From Smallanthus sonchifolius (taxonomy: Eukaryota; Streptophyta; Magnoliopsida; Asterales; Asteraceae): a stretch of DNA of 64,000 nucleotides. The stretch spans positions 3,659,272 to 3,723,271 of the forward strand of contig CM042038.1 of assembly GCA_023525975.1 (NCBI GenBank), given 5' to 3'. The position numbers and the translations under genes were made by a program. Under the pieces are notes generated by a model, which was not told the DNA's origin, made no database searches, and was given only the letters and a program-made list of their open reading frames with translations. Below, in pieces: positions 42,904-54,428 of this stretch (its first letter is position 1; the number at the start of each line of letters is the position of its first letter).

Positions 42904-44492
42904 GTGCGTGAGAATCATATATTAGAATGAGAAACAAAATCTAAATCGTTTAATTTTTTTATTAATGGTTTATATTTTTTAAAAATTGTGTGCTTAATTC
43001 TTATGTATATATACGTAAAAACCATCAGGCTAGTTTATTTACATATGTTTTATTTTTGTATCATTTATCGGTAAATATATGTGTAGGTTATATTAGCACA
43101 TACGTGTAGTTTATCTAGATAAACGAACAAAAACTAATTTGTTTATACTTTTTTTTAATATTATGAGAGTGAAGTGCAAAATAATTCCCATGACATTTAT
43201 TCTGTTTTATTTTTATTTTTAATTGTTTTAAAATTTAAAAATAAATAATTCATTTTTTTTCTTTTTACTATCACCCTTGTGTTTTTGTCTAGATCCCTAC
43301 ATTATAATATATATACACCTTAAATTTTATGCGTATATATTTGTTACGTGATTCGTTTGATTCTTAAGCTCATGACAGTCCAAGTTTTGGATACGGGGAT
43401 CACATGATTTTTTAGTGTTATGTAATATCAATTGTTCTTTTATGCGTGATATACGAGGAGTGATCTAAATTCATCACACATTCAAAATTCTTAGGTTAGC
43501 CGTTGATTACGCCCACCAACAAGATAACTCAATGTTTCATTTTAAAATTAATCGATAATAAAATAATTGTTCATCGGGCCGTGTGTAGTAATTTTTCAGA
43601 CCTTAAGACCTAAAGTTTTGTTTTTAGTAGGATCGGTTTTTTGCTATCCAAAAGGAGGTTGCGATACATTTTGTTGTAATTTTTCCTGCAAATTTATTGT
43701 AATCATCTTTCTTATGAATATTAAAAATTAAGTATAAAGTAAGTAATTCATAAACTTGTATATTGCCGTCAATTTCTTAGATCATCTGTTACGAAAGATC
43801 AGTTTTTATAACCGTTTTTTGCTTTTTCTTTTTTCTCTTTTAAACTATAGACTTGGAATGTGTTGTGCATGGTTTTTATTTTTACAAGAAATGTTGACAT
43901 TATAATTAGATCAAAAAATAAAATACTGTACATAAATTTTAAACTTTTAAACATGAAATTCAAGTATAAAGGTATAAAATACAAAATTACTATAAGCAGA
44001 TTATGGTCCTAAATCGAAAATGATATTGTTAAAAATCATTTAAAAAACCTTAAAAACGAAGAAAGAAAAGTTCTAAACATTGATGGAAATAAGCAACTAC
44101 AGTCTACAAACTGCTATTGTGCTATGTGTCACTTGGGCTGAAGTCTGGGCTATCAATAAACAATGAACTCCGAATAAGAAGCCCATCATGTGTTGGCCAT
44201 TTGGCCCAAATAGGAATTGGAGTAGCAGATCTTGGGTCCGTTTACGTCCTCAAATACACTGATACCCATACAAAACAGGTTCATGAGTACATATTAGCAA
44301 TGTTAAGTAAAGAATTAATTACACAAATGGTCTCTCTTTTTTTTTATACACTTTATGGATTTGATTCCCATGTATAAAAAAAATATTGATTTGGTCTATA
44401 TTGTTTGCCTCGAACGTAACACATATAGACACTAGAGTAGATGGACGGACTATAACTTCCCTGTTAAAATTTTCATAAAATGACCAAGATAC
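42169..44492. other. Intergenic DNA right of the nest
   Basis: AT-rich, with a TA dinucleotide run at 42874-42899 and no gene recognised. Confidence 0.35.
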
Positions 44493-44500
44493 CATTTCAT

Positions 44501-45046
44501 TAGGGCTAGCAATTTTTGACACGGACCTGTTAACACGACACGACACGTAATTAACATGTCTCGTGTTTGACCTTAACAGGTTTTGTGTCTTAAACAGGTC
44601 GAAACGTTAAGACACGGTTAAATTCGGGTCTTAACAGGTTAAAGACATGTTAATATGTTAAGACCCGTTAGTGACATGTTAACACTTAACATCCTATATT
44701 TGCATCTAGATTTTAGGTCCAACCCAAGCCCAATGGATGTTTTATATTTTGCTCTTATTGTCTTTGATGGATATTTTGATTTGACTTTTATGGGTTTTGT
44801 TTTAAAAAGGTTTATGATATATTATGTTAATTAATGTTATGATTTGACTTTTTAAATTTTTATGAAGTTTTGGCATTTTTTCAAAACAGGTTTGTAAACA
44901 GGTCCTTTAACAGGTGACCTGTTTCTAAACAGGTCGTGTTCGTGTTTGAAAAAAATGACACGATTAGTTATTGTGTCGTGTTCGTGTTGAACACAACAAG
45001 TCATCGTGTCTTATCGTGTCGTGTCTGACATGTTATGTCAACTCTA
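44501..45046. mobile_element. hAT-type MITE (546 bp)
   Basis: Flanked by the 8-bp duplication CATTTCAT (44493-44500 and 45047-45054). Ends are imperfect inverted repeats: TAGGGCTAGCA against TAGAGTTGACA. Both sub-ends carry runs of ACACGACACG / CGTGTCGTGT words. No transposase, so non-autonomous. Confidence 0.8.
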
Positions 45047-45054
45047 CATTTCAT

Positions 45055-47512
45055 ATTAAAGTTAAGATTTAAATTAATTAAACATTAAAATACTAATGGT
45101 TCTACTTGAAAATTTAGTAAAAAACCTAGCCAACCCCCCCCCCCCCCTCCATGTCGACGTCTCCCAACCCCAATCTGCAAACCCAATAAAAAGTTATTCT
45201 TCATATTGAAATTGAAATTTGAGGTAAGTAGAGTGTTACGAGTATGCATGGCGCCATCGATTCCCCATCTGAAGCCAGAAAACAAATGTCCAAAGATTCT
45301 AATTTCTGATGGGTAAGTTTATATTCTAATCAAGATTTCATGACGTTTTTGAAAAAAAATGGTTCTAATTTTCTTGATTTAGTAAAATTAATCAAAGTAT
45401 TTGTTGAAAAGGAATAGAGGTTCTTGACAATAGCACTAGAATCATTGTTGAACCATTTAAACTTCATTTTGGTGAACTGAAATAGACGATGTTTTGAATT
45501 CCAATGTAAGCTTGCATAGGGAGCCATCTCATTTGATTGTGGTCTGCTGAAAGAAAAAAAAACGTAATTGTAGTGGAAGAAAGGGGTGTTTTGGTAATTA
45601 TAGAACGTTCCAATGGAAAGTTTGAGATTCCATCCATGTATCGAAGGAATGTTAAATTCCTTAGGTTAGTGAAATGTTTCAAATTCCATCACCTGTCAAC
45701 CAAAAAAGTTTTTAGATGAAATTGATTTCAATTCCGCTTCCTGTGAATTCCACGAACTAAATGGACCCTTGAACCGATATTTTGAAAACCATATCTAACC
45801 AACCAAACCTTGAACCGATTTTAGCACCTGTTGGGCTCGCTAGGAACATCGCTCGTTTGTGAACAGTTCAAACACATACACAAACGGTGAACTAGTTTTA
45901 TTTCCAGACGAAATACAATAATATTCAAAACCTTTAAAAGTGTTAACAATGAATAATGAATTTGAGCTTATGATAAAGAATATAAAGCATGATATTGTAT
46001 TTTTCCTATGATATATCATTAGCCATATGGATCTATCAACATATTTGTGTGAAGTTTTATAAATATTGTATTTTTCCTATGATCTATCAACATATTTGTG
46101 TGAAGTGTTATAAATATTGTATTGGTCCTACCGGTTAGATCATTGGAATGGTAAGCTAGTCGGTTTAATGCCCGATTAACTTTTAAAATTATGAAGTATA
46201 CAGAGAAATAATAAATTAATTTCTTTTAATATATAGTATGTTTTTTTAAAACATTCCTTAGAGGAGACCAACTATATACTAAAACAAGTGACAATAAAAT
46301 AATGACCAGGGCCTAGAATATTCTCTTGTTTCAAAACCTTTCAAACATTGAATGACCCTAATCATCCCTAACTATGTTCAAATGTCATTTTCTACATCTA
46401 AACAATATAATTATCTAATTAGGTCCCTTTAAACTATGTGAAATATTCTCCTTGTTAAAACTTAAAACATATAGGTTTCTTTTTTAATAATGTTTTGTGA
46501 ACATCCATATTCTCTCTATTCTTTTTTCCTTTCTCCTCCACACCTCCATTTTCTACTTCTAAGATCTTTAAATGAACACCAAAAATTATCAAGAAATTTG
46601 TTTTTTCTCATTACATAGTTACTTTATTTACCGTATTCTTTGTATCTTAATTTTCGTCAACCATAATCGTTTATGTTCTTCTTCCTTTTTTCTACTAACA
46701 CAAACAAATGGTTGTTAGAATGGCAGGGGTGGCAACATTTCTCCGGGTGAATATGAAGCGTATGGGTACAAATAAAACCTTGGAATGAAAAACAATTTCA
46801 AATCCGTTTTGTCTACGAAAAAGGAAGTTGTAAGTAATGTGACTATGAATCTCATAGAAAGTTCGGTATTGCATAGGATGAACAATGACAACATTCTTAA
46901 CATATGCAAGTCGGATGGGAAGTGGCGTTTCCAATGGCGAATGGATGAATAACGCGTAAGAAAATATCATTGGGAGGGGAACAATAGCTGAAAACGACTG
47001 CTAATGCCCTATAGGCCGAGGAGCAAAACGTGGAATCCGCCCGAAGAAGAGTTCACATCTGATTAGCTAAGGTTCATGAGCTTCATTTTCTAGTTTTTCT
47101 TTACTCTACTTTTTATTGCAATAGCAAAACATTAGAATTGCAGAAGTTTTAAATTAACTTAATTTCTTGTTAGTTGTTACGTGCCGACCAATTCACGGAA
47201 TCCCATCCCATTCCCTATGCATGCCATGAAATACCCATGAGCCCCGACGTGGGTCTTTCCTTTCTAATTTTTTTTCTGCACTTTGTTAATTAGTTTCATA
47301 ATCCTAAGTATCAAGTAATGTGTTAGTGGTTAAGTCGGTTATCTAGTATAAATAGGCAAACATGTTTAATGTTCCGATAGAAACAAATTAACAATAAGTT
47401 ATCCGACATCATCTATTGTTCTTCTGTAACCATTTAGAAGATTGACCATCTTAATCTATCTTTTTTTCATCAAAAGATGAATCTCAATACTCAATAGGCA
47501 AATTCTACTTGT
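45055..47512. other. Intergenic DNA with simple repeats
   Basis: Contains a C14 run (45134-45147) and a 51-bp tandem pair near 46029-46130 (unit includes CTATCAACATATTTGTGTGA). Open frames on both strands look like nothing known. Confidence 0.35.
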
Positions 47513-47530
47513 ACTTCTTATGGGGACTGT

Positions 47531-47968
47531 GGGCTTGATGTCAAGGCTATGGAGCACATGTTTACTTCATGCTATGTTGCTTCGGTGGTGTGGAATCACA
47601 TTTGTAGGTGGTGTCGGGTTCCCCCGTTTTTTGCTTTTTCGGTTAGAGACATTCTTGAGTTGCACCGGTTTAGTGGGCTTGATGTCAAGGCTAAGGAAGA
47701 TTTTCACGGGATCATTTTGGTGACGTGTTGGTGCTTGTGGTTAGCTAGGAACGATAAAAGGTTCAAGAATAAGGCTATCAACATCGAGGATATCATTCAC
47801 AATATTAAATCTCTTGGGTTTTTATGGTATTCGAATTGACCAAAGCGTAAGCATATTAGTTGGATAGATTGGTGTAAATTCTCTTAAATGTAATTTCTGT
47901 TTTTGTTTTGTTCCTGGTGCTGGGTCCTTTGGGTCCTTTGTTAATGAAATTTGCCATTAAAAAAAAAA
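47531..47968 (+). mobile_element. 5'-truncated LINE insertion
   Basis: 438 bp flanked by an 18-bp duplication ACTTCTTATGGGGACTGT (47513-47530 and 47969-47986), ending in an A-run (47959-47969). The frame to 47839 encodes the zinc-binding end of a plant LINE reverse transcriptase ORF (MEHMFTSCYVASVVWNH ... GIILVTCWCLWLARND). The repeat, the poly(A) and the truncation are the hallmarks of target-primed reverse transcription. It lies 166 bp before the ATG of the ERF gene at 48135. Confidence 0.92.
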
Positions 47969-48134
47969 ACTTCTTATGGGGACTGTAAGTGTCAGTTGTC
48001 TGTAAATTAAGGGGCAATATATGTAAAATTATCGGAGTTCAAAACATCACACGAACACTGTCGTCTTGTCAGTCATCTCTCTCTCTCTTTCTAAACTCGG
48101 TGCTTCTTGCGTGATCGTGTGTCGCAGCTCAGCC

Positions 48135-48632
48135 ATGGCAGACCACCGTGGATGCACGAAACTGGAAAATTCCTGTGAAGCCGACAGTAAACCGAAGCTA
48201 GAACCCACAATTTCTTACCCAAAGAAAGTCCGGGTCATACTCTCGGACCCTGACGCCACTGATTCATCTGATGACGAAAGCGGATCATCACGACGCCGAA
48301 TTGTCCGCGAAATTGTTCTTGCCGTTAAATCCGAAGATCAAAAGCAAACTGAAAAGAAGAAGTATCCGGGAGTACGGATGCGAAGATGGGGCAAATGGTG
48401 CGCTGAAATCCGTGACCCGATGATCAAAAAACGGATCTGGTTGGGCACCTTTGACACCGCCGAGGAAGCTGCCAGGGTTTACAACGCCAAGAAACAGGAG
48501 ATTCGAGCACTGCAACTGCAATCCAAGAGGATCCGACCCGTTTCCGGAAGTGGGTCGGGTCTTAAAACCCTAAAGATTGAAACTTTGTCTTTTGGGAGTG
48601 GTAATTGTGGTGAACTAGTGGCGGGTAATTAG
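48135..48632 (+). CDS. Short CRF-domain AP2/ERF transcription factor
   Basis: 165 aa from the ATG at 48135 (MADHRGCTKL); the longer open frame from 48066 has no ATG. CRF domain at residues about 30-48 (KKVRVILSDPDATDSSDDE), then SRRRIVREIV as in the first ERF gene, and one AP2/ERF domain at about 77-125 (YPGVRMRRWGKWCAEIRDP ... WLGTFDTAEEAARVYNAKKQE). It ends about 40 residues after the AP2 domain and lacks the acidic C-terminal region of the gene at 1138. A relative of that gene, so DNA binding is likely; without an evident activation region it may act as a passive competitor, which is inference. The promoter has a LINE insertion. Confidence 0.92.
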   Translation: MADHRGCTKLENSCEADSKPKLEPTISYPKKVRVILSDPDATDSSDDESGSSRRRIVREIVLAVKSEDQKQTEKKKYPGVRMRRWGKWCAEIRDPMIKKRIWLGTFDTAEEAARVYNAKKQEIRALQLQSKRIRPVSGSGSGLKTLKIETLSFGSGNCGELVAGN

Positions 48633-49134
48633 GGTTTAAGGTTTAGGATTTAGGGTTTAGTTAGCTATGGCTCAATTTAGCAGATTTGGTGACTCTTGAA
48701 TGTTTGCTATTGTGTATATACAGTTATGTTTTTAAGACGAATTTATGGGATAAAAGTAGCCAGAAAAGTGTTCCCTTTTTGTGGACATTATTTCCTGTTA
48801 TGCATACTAACTAGATGCTCTCAATATTAAGTGTTTGGCTTTTTATCTTCTTCATTTGCAGATGAATGAAGTACTGTTTATTGCGGATATTAATCGTTTT
48901 CTGATTTTCGTGTCTATGTTCTAACCCATATCTGTCATTAGGTTGTTCGAGCGTGGCATTGGTTAGCGGCGGAGAAGATGTTGATATCATACCCTGTGAA
49001 GAAGTGATAATGGTGGTAACTTTCTGTTCTTTCTCAATTATAGAAATAAATTGGAAAACATAGTTACACTTTATGAATGCGGAATCAGGGGAAGCAATAG
49101 ATATGCTGCTAGTAAACAGTTTCCGGTGTGACTA
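48633..49134. other. 3' flank of the short ERF gene
   Basis: Likely 3'UTR with TTAGGGTTTA words immediately after the stop; nothing else recognised. Confidence 0.3.
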
Positions 49135-49142
49135 CTTAGAAT

Positions 49143-49555
49143 TAGGCGTGGCAATTCTTTACACCACATGAAAATAATCAGGCTTTTGATTGTTTTTTTC
49201 TAAACTAATTAATAGAAAGATTGTGTTTGGTTTAAGCTGTTTAATAGGGCGGTCAACCAGCTTAATTATGATAAAAGAATATGTTTTATGAGGTCAACCC
49301 GCCAGCCCGTTTACGACCCTTTTTAGCCCTTTTATTACAAACACGTTTAAACCTTATGCATAACAACTTATTTACAGCCCACCAACCCGTTTACAACTCA
49401 TTTGACTTATCTATTGTTAAGATAATTGTGTTACTCATGTCATGTTTGGGTTACATGATTTAAGAGTGTCCGAGTTAAGGTTGATATCTTTAACATGACT
49501 AAATATATGGATCATGTTCAAGTTTATCGATTCAACTCCACGATTGCGGCCCCTA
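49143..49555. mobile_element. hAT-type MITE (413 bp)
   Basis: Ends TAGGCGTGGCAATTC and, from the right, TAGGGGCCGCAATCG are inverted repeats. Flanked by CTTAGAAT (49135-49142) and CTTAAAAT (49556-49563), an 8-bp duplication with one mismatch. No coding capacity. Confidence 0.7.
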
Positions 49556-49563
49556 CTTAAAAT

Positions 49564-50319
49564 GTTGTTTATTTTCAAAAGAAACACACTTCTTGTGTAT
49601 TTGCATATAACAATTTTTGTCTCGTAGTGACATTGAGCGATTAGATTCAAGTTCTATTTCTATCTTGGATTAACAACACATAATTCAAAGATCTTCACGA
49701 TAACTTGCTAGCTTCACGAGTCTTTATTTACTGTTCTATATTTCTAGTATTCTTTTATTGCTCATAATTTGGACCCTCTTGTTATATTTAAATCATATGA
49801 TCATGTTGATCAATGTTTCTTAAAGCAAATAGTTGGTCAAGATTTTCATTTCAGTGACAAGGGTCTGCTAGAAGGTTATCATCTTCAAGCGGTTGACTAT
49901 AATTTCTTCTGTAACGTTCTTGTTGGAACTCATTTCTTATCATATCAACAGTTTTACAACTTAACCTACAATGGTAACTAATGAAATATTAAAGCTATAT
50001 AAGTAGGATTATTTGTATATTTATTAAGCTTACAGTTGCAATTTATGGTAGCTTATGCAAATGCATGTGCAGGGTCATTGGTGATGACGCGGTTCAGGAC
50101 ATCTCATTCCTTTGTTCATAGCTAGACGGGTAAGAAATATTTGTCACTTGTACGCGAAATTTGGAACCTCGACATCTCACAAAGAAATTTGTTTAAATAT
50201 CATACTGCTAACTTAAAAAAGAGCCCAGAAGCGGGCTGAAATGGCTTCTGTAGCCGGTCCAAAATTTTTAAGTTGACGAGTTGAAGTTTTTCGTGTTCTA
50301 GATCTGATGTTAGTTTGGG
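49564..50319. other. Intergenic DNA
   Basis: No gene recognised. The 70-codon open frame at 49769-49981 has no family resemblance. Confidence 0.3.
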
Positions 50320-50694
50320 TCATGAAATCGTATGATCCTCTAATGTCTTGCCAGGAACCATCTGGAATGTATATAACTTCTTGTTGAGATCCAATCTATT
50401 AGCCAAAGACTTAGTCATATAAAGACTTTCTATTTTTGACCATATACCTGCTGGAGTGGTGTCCTTTGAAACACCTCTCAAGACCAGATCTCCCAAGGAC
50501 AGAATTAAGACGCTATGTGCCTTCTCCATCACCAATTTATTTTCTTTGTCATTTAGAGTTGCCGGCAAATTAGTTTCTCCAGCAAGCGTATCCACTATTC
50601 CCTGATGAGCTAGCGGCACTCTCATCTTCGGCCTCCATAGACCAAAGTCATTTTTGCCGTCAAATTTCTCGAGATCAAACTTCGTTGATACCAT
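50320..50694 (-). pseudogene. Copia gag N-terminal fragment
   Basis: MVSTKFDLEKFDGKNDFGLW start at 50694, then DTLAGETNLPATLNDKE, AHSVLILSLGDLVLRGVSKD, IWSKIESLYMTKSLANRLDL and FQMVPGKTLEDH, the typical start of plant Ty1/copia gag. Stops after 124 codons where the element ends; no zinc knuckle, integrase or RT follow on the minus strand. Confidence 0.88.
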
Positions 50695-51198
50695 CCGACC
50701 TTCAATCGTTCTCCAATTTTCTCAATTGTATCGATCGAGCCACGAGGCTCGGGTACCACTTGTTGAATTGTAAAGAGGAATTAACATAAATCAAACACCA
50801 CCAATTGATTATTGAAAGGAAAGAATCAAACGATTACAAGAATTGAAAGATCTAAAACAAAAATAAAAGAAATACCCAAATTGAATCGAGTATTCGGATG
50901 AATGAACTAACTTCAACTACCTAATCCTGCTTAATACAGATTAGCCAAACATCTATTACAATTGACACAACAGACCCTTCAACTAAGAAAGTAGACAGAA
51001 TACACCCCTGAACTTGAACTATGCAGAAAGTACACATTAGTCCCTGAACTATTGAATACCACATATCAAACACTTTTATTTCTAGCACCTTGCTAGCTGA
51101 AATTAAAAAAATTATGGTTCCAGTTAAGAAAAATCTAAATACCAATTTCTTTTAAACCGTGTGACACAAAATATCTTTGGTTTGATGCCTACCTAACA
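50695..51198 (-). mobile_element. Copia leader and probable 5' LTR remnant
   Basis: On the minus strand TGGTACCCGAGCC near 50744-50757 resembles a mutated TGGTATCAGAGCC primer site, and a TGTTG start at 50761 (plus-strand view) with AACA at 51195-51198 could bound a 438-bp LTR. The right boundary is a guess. With the gag fragment this makes a copia copy deleted from gag onward. Confidence 0.5.
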
Positions 51199-52201
51199 GC
51201 TATATATCGCACTTTTTGAACATTCATGTGTAGATATTTCCATTGCTTGTGGTGGGACCTAAGATCGGACCACAAAACCAAAAAGCGTCCACTTTATACA
51301 GCTAGTGCATCATGGAAAAGATATCCCAACATGAACAGTAAATCTCATATTGGGAAATGATGTTGACAAGGACAATATAATGTACATGTAGGGTAGAAAA
51401 TCAGGGTGCTAAATGAGTAAGTTGACCCGAATTAGTATTAATCCGGGCTTAATCTTTAGTTCCAGTTATAAGTTGAGCTCATACTCGACTCGTATTTACC
51501 TCAAATCGGTTTATAAGTATTGGTTTAAATGATTTTGTGTTTTTTGTTATATAAGTCTTGTATGACAAGCTAATAACAATCACAAAGAAAATCAGTGACG
51601 AAAATCTATCTCAACAAGCTAGTGAGAGAGACTCTTTCAGCTTAAACTCGACTCGAATGTTTATATGTGTCAATTACTAGCTTTGTTCAAATAAGCTTGA
51701 GAATTATGAAAGTTGTGAATATTTAAATTCGTATATTATTGATACATAGTTAAAATAAATAAGATTTAGAGTAAAATGAACACAAATTCTTTTTAAAATT
51801 TAAAAATGTTTAGAACCAAAAAAGCTCGTGATAAATGAGGAGGCTGTATTTTACTGTTCAAATTATACAACTTTTCCCAAAGATATTTATTATGCCTAGT
51901 CATCGGTTCACATGAGTCCATAAAATCCATTGACCACAAACCAACCAATAAGAAATCAAAGGTAAGGATGGAGTTCAAAAAATGAACCAATCAGAGAGCA
52001 GATAAGACTTGTTGTGGGACCTTCTTAAACTAAAAGTCATTAACGTAGGTCATAAAAACATTAAAAAATTATAAAGTATCAACATATAAATCCACTATAC
52101 ACCCAAAAAGTGCATTGGGTCACTCCAAACTACCAAATCCCACCAAGAGTCCATTTCTTTTTTCTAAGTGGTATGGTTTTCAAGTGATTTTTCATTGTTA
52201 C
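51199..52201. other. Upstream region of the CONSTANS-like gene
   Basis: AT-rich; CTCGACTCG words near 51485 and 51645 suggest repeat debris. Probable promoter of the gene that starts at 52202; no element defined. Confidence 0.35.
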
Positions 52202-53122
52202 ATGGCGTCGTCGGAGAAGAAGAAGACGCCGGCGAGAGCATGTGAAAGTTGCACGAGAAAGCGTGGTCAGCGGTCTTGTCTCACCGATGACACTTTCTTT
52301 TGCAAATTTTGTGATGATTTGGTCCAGTACTCGGACCCTTTCCCTTATGGTTATGAAAGGGTACGTCAGGCTGGGCACCAGGGTTTCAGGAAGAAACCCC
52401 GAACCCCTCGTGAGAAAAACAGCAAAAAACAAGAAACATCAATGATGAGCTTTAATCCACTACACGTAGTCCCGGAGATCGAATCTGATGAACCGAACAC
52501 CATGAGCTCCAACGAGCAACATTGCTACCAAGTACCCGTGTTTGACATTTTTTCAGGTGAACAAATTCCATCAGATGCAACTCACACTGAAACTGAAGAT
52601 CCATTTGACTTGAAGAGTATGAATGGTTTAATACTTCCGTCGGATTTGGAGCTAGCAGAGTTCGAGGCGGATATGGAAGCACTAGGAATGTTAGATTGTG
52701 GATTAAACAATCTGGTTAAGGTCGAAGACGAAAACTATGAAGCAATTTGTGATGAACATATGGATATTCATGGTAAGAGTAAGAAAAGTATGAAGATGTT
52801 AAAGCTAGATTATGACGGGATCATTGCGGGTTGGGATGATGATAGATCTCCTTGGACGACTGGTAAGCGGCCGGAGTTGGACCCTGATGATTGTTGGCTT
52901 GGCTGCACGGACTCGCATGATCGTTGTTGTTCCGGAGATATGGGAACGATGATGCGTCCTAGGTTAGATGTAGATAGAGAAGCCAGAGTGACAAGATATA
53001 GGGAGAAGAGACAAACAAGGTTGTTTTCGAAGAAGATAAGGTATGAGGTTAGGAAACTGAATGCAGAAAAGAGGCCTAGGATGAAAGGAAGATTTGTTAA
53101 GAGAACAAGTTTTGCTGCATAA
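52202..53122 (+). CDS. CONSTANS-like (group II, COL6/16 type) CCT protein with degenerate B-box
   Basis: 306 aa from ATG at 52202; the frame upstream has no ATG. Residues 14-51 align to a single B-box: Cys14, 17, 26, 34 and 37 are kept with family spacing, but the two His ligands are Gln42 and Tyr51. The B-box is followed by YERVRQAG as in group II. A middle motif MLKLDYDGIIAGW ... PW (about 200-220) is also a group II mark. The CCT domain (REARVTRYREKRQTRLFSKK ... RFVKRTSFAA) closes the protein; it gives nuclear import and DNA/NF-Y contact. Likely role in light or flowering-related transcription, by family. The CDS is uninterrupted. The lost His residues may mean weakened zinc binding and altered partners. 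Confidence 0.92.
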   Translation: MASSEKKKTPARACESCTRKRGQRSCLTDDTFFCKFCDDLVQYSDPFPYGYERVRQAGHQGFRKKPRTPREKNSKKQETSMMSFNPLHVVPEIESDEPNTMSSNEQHCYQVPVFDIFSGEQIPSDATHTETEDPFDLKSMNGLILPSDLELAEFEADMEALGMLDCGLNNLVKVEDENYEAICDEHMDIHGKSKKSMKMLKLDYDGIIAGWDDDRSPWTTGKRPELDPDDCWLGCTDSHDRCCSGDMGTMMRPRLDVDREARVTRYREKRQTRLFSKKIRYEVRKLNAEKRPRMKGRFVKRTSFAA

Positions 53123-54428
53123 TTTATAACTTTATTATGTAATGTTTATAAAATTTCAATAATGAGTTGAAGAAGAAAGAAGTGCTGGTTTTGCACTTGG
53201 TGTTTGTGTTATATGTTATTATTTAATAATTTATTAGAGCAACCCAGTAAACGCATAGATTGTCAACATGCATTGGTTAACTATTGTTCTGAAAACTTTT
53301 CATTTAAAAAACTTCCAATTAAAAGAGTGGTATATACGCGATTGGTGATAAAAGTGTTAGGCGGGTTAAACGGTTCTCAAGAGTTATCCAAACAATGATC
53401 TGTCATTTTTGACATACACGATGGTTATTATTTTTAGGCTTGAGAGTTGAGAGACTATAGTTTAACACGTAGTGAAAGGTGTTTATTGAATTTAACAAAA
53501 TGATAAAACTAGAGAAGTTTAACAAAATTTGACCCATTTTAAGAAATTTGTTATTTTTGACTAAAATATCAACAATAGATTTGATTAAATATGGACAAAA
53601 CACAATTGTAATCGGTCTCTTTTTACACACGCACCAACCCTAGAAATCTAAATACATTGATGAGGTAGATGAAATTAAAAAGGTACACTAAATTTATTAT
53701 ACCTTTGCCCCTTCAACCATGTAATAGACTAAAATTGTTTATACATATTTTGGTATCATGTTATAGTTTTTGGTACCATTATGGCTATTTCTCGTCACAC
53801 AAAGTGGTACTATGATTTGTTTTTTTAAGGTATGAATTACATTTGGTTGTTGTTTTATTTTGCTATTGTATTTCTTGATGCCTCAATAGTATTTACATAT
53901 AATTTCCTATCTGGATTTATATTCCTTTTCATACGTCTGCATAAGATACTTTTGAACGAATATAGTTTTGATATTTTTCATTTGTAGATGTTAGCTTATG
54001 GTGTAGAAAACATAAACAAATATAGGTCGCGTATTGATACTTGATAAAAATGGTTAAATTACCAACAAAACAACAAATGTCGTCTACAAAGAATTATTTA
54101 AAGATTTGTAAATTGTCATTCTACTTGATTTTATATTGTTGTATTTAATAAAAATAATTCAATTACAAAAATTTTCTAGACATTATAAAATTACATAATT
54201 TATATCCTCAAAACCTTGTAATACACGGGTCTATAACCTAGTATATGTATTATATGACAGCATATCTTACACAGATGATGATATAGATAGAGAAATAAGT
54301 GAGAATGAAGGGTCATTGAAGAGATTGATAAAATCTCTTAAGTTGACTACATATTCTTAATCAAGTCTATTTGCCAAAACTATGTGCATTTTAAATGGCA
54401 TGATACAAAAACATAGCTTGTAGACAGA
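53123..54428. other. Intergenic DNA between CONSTANS-like gene and five-exon gene
   Basis: AT-rich; 3' flanks of two convergent genes. No further gene recognised. Confidence 0.35.
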
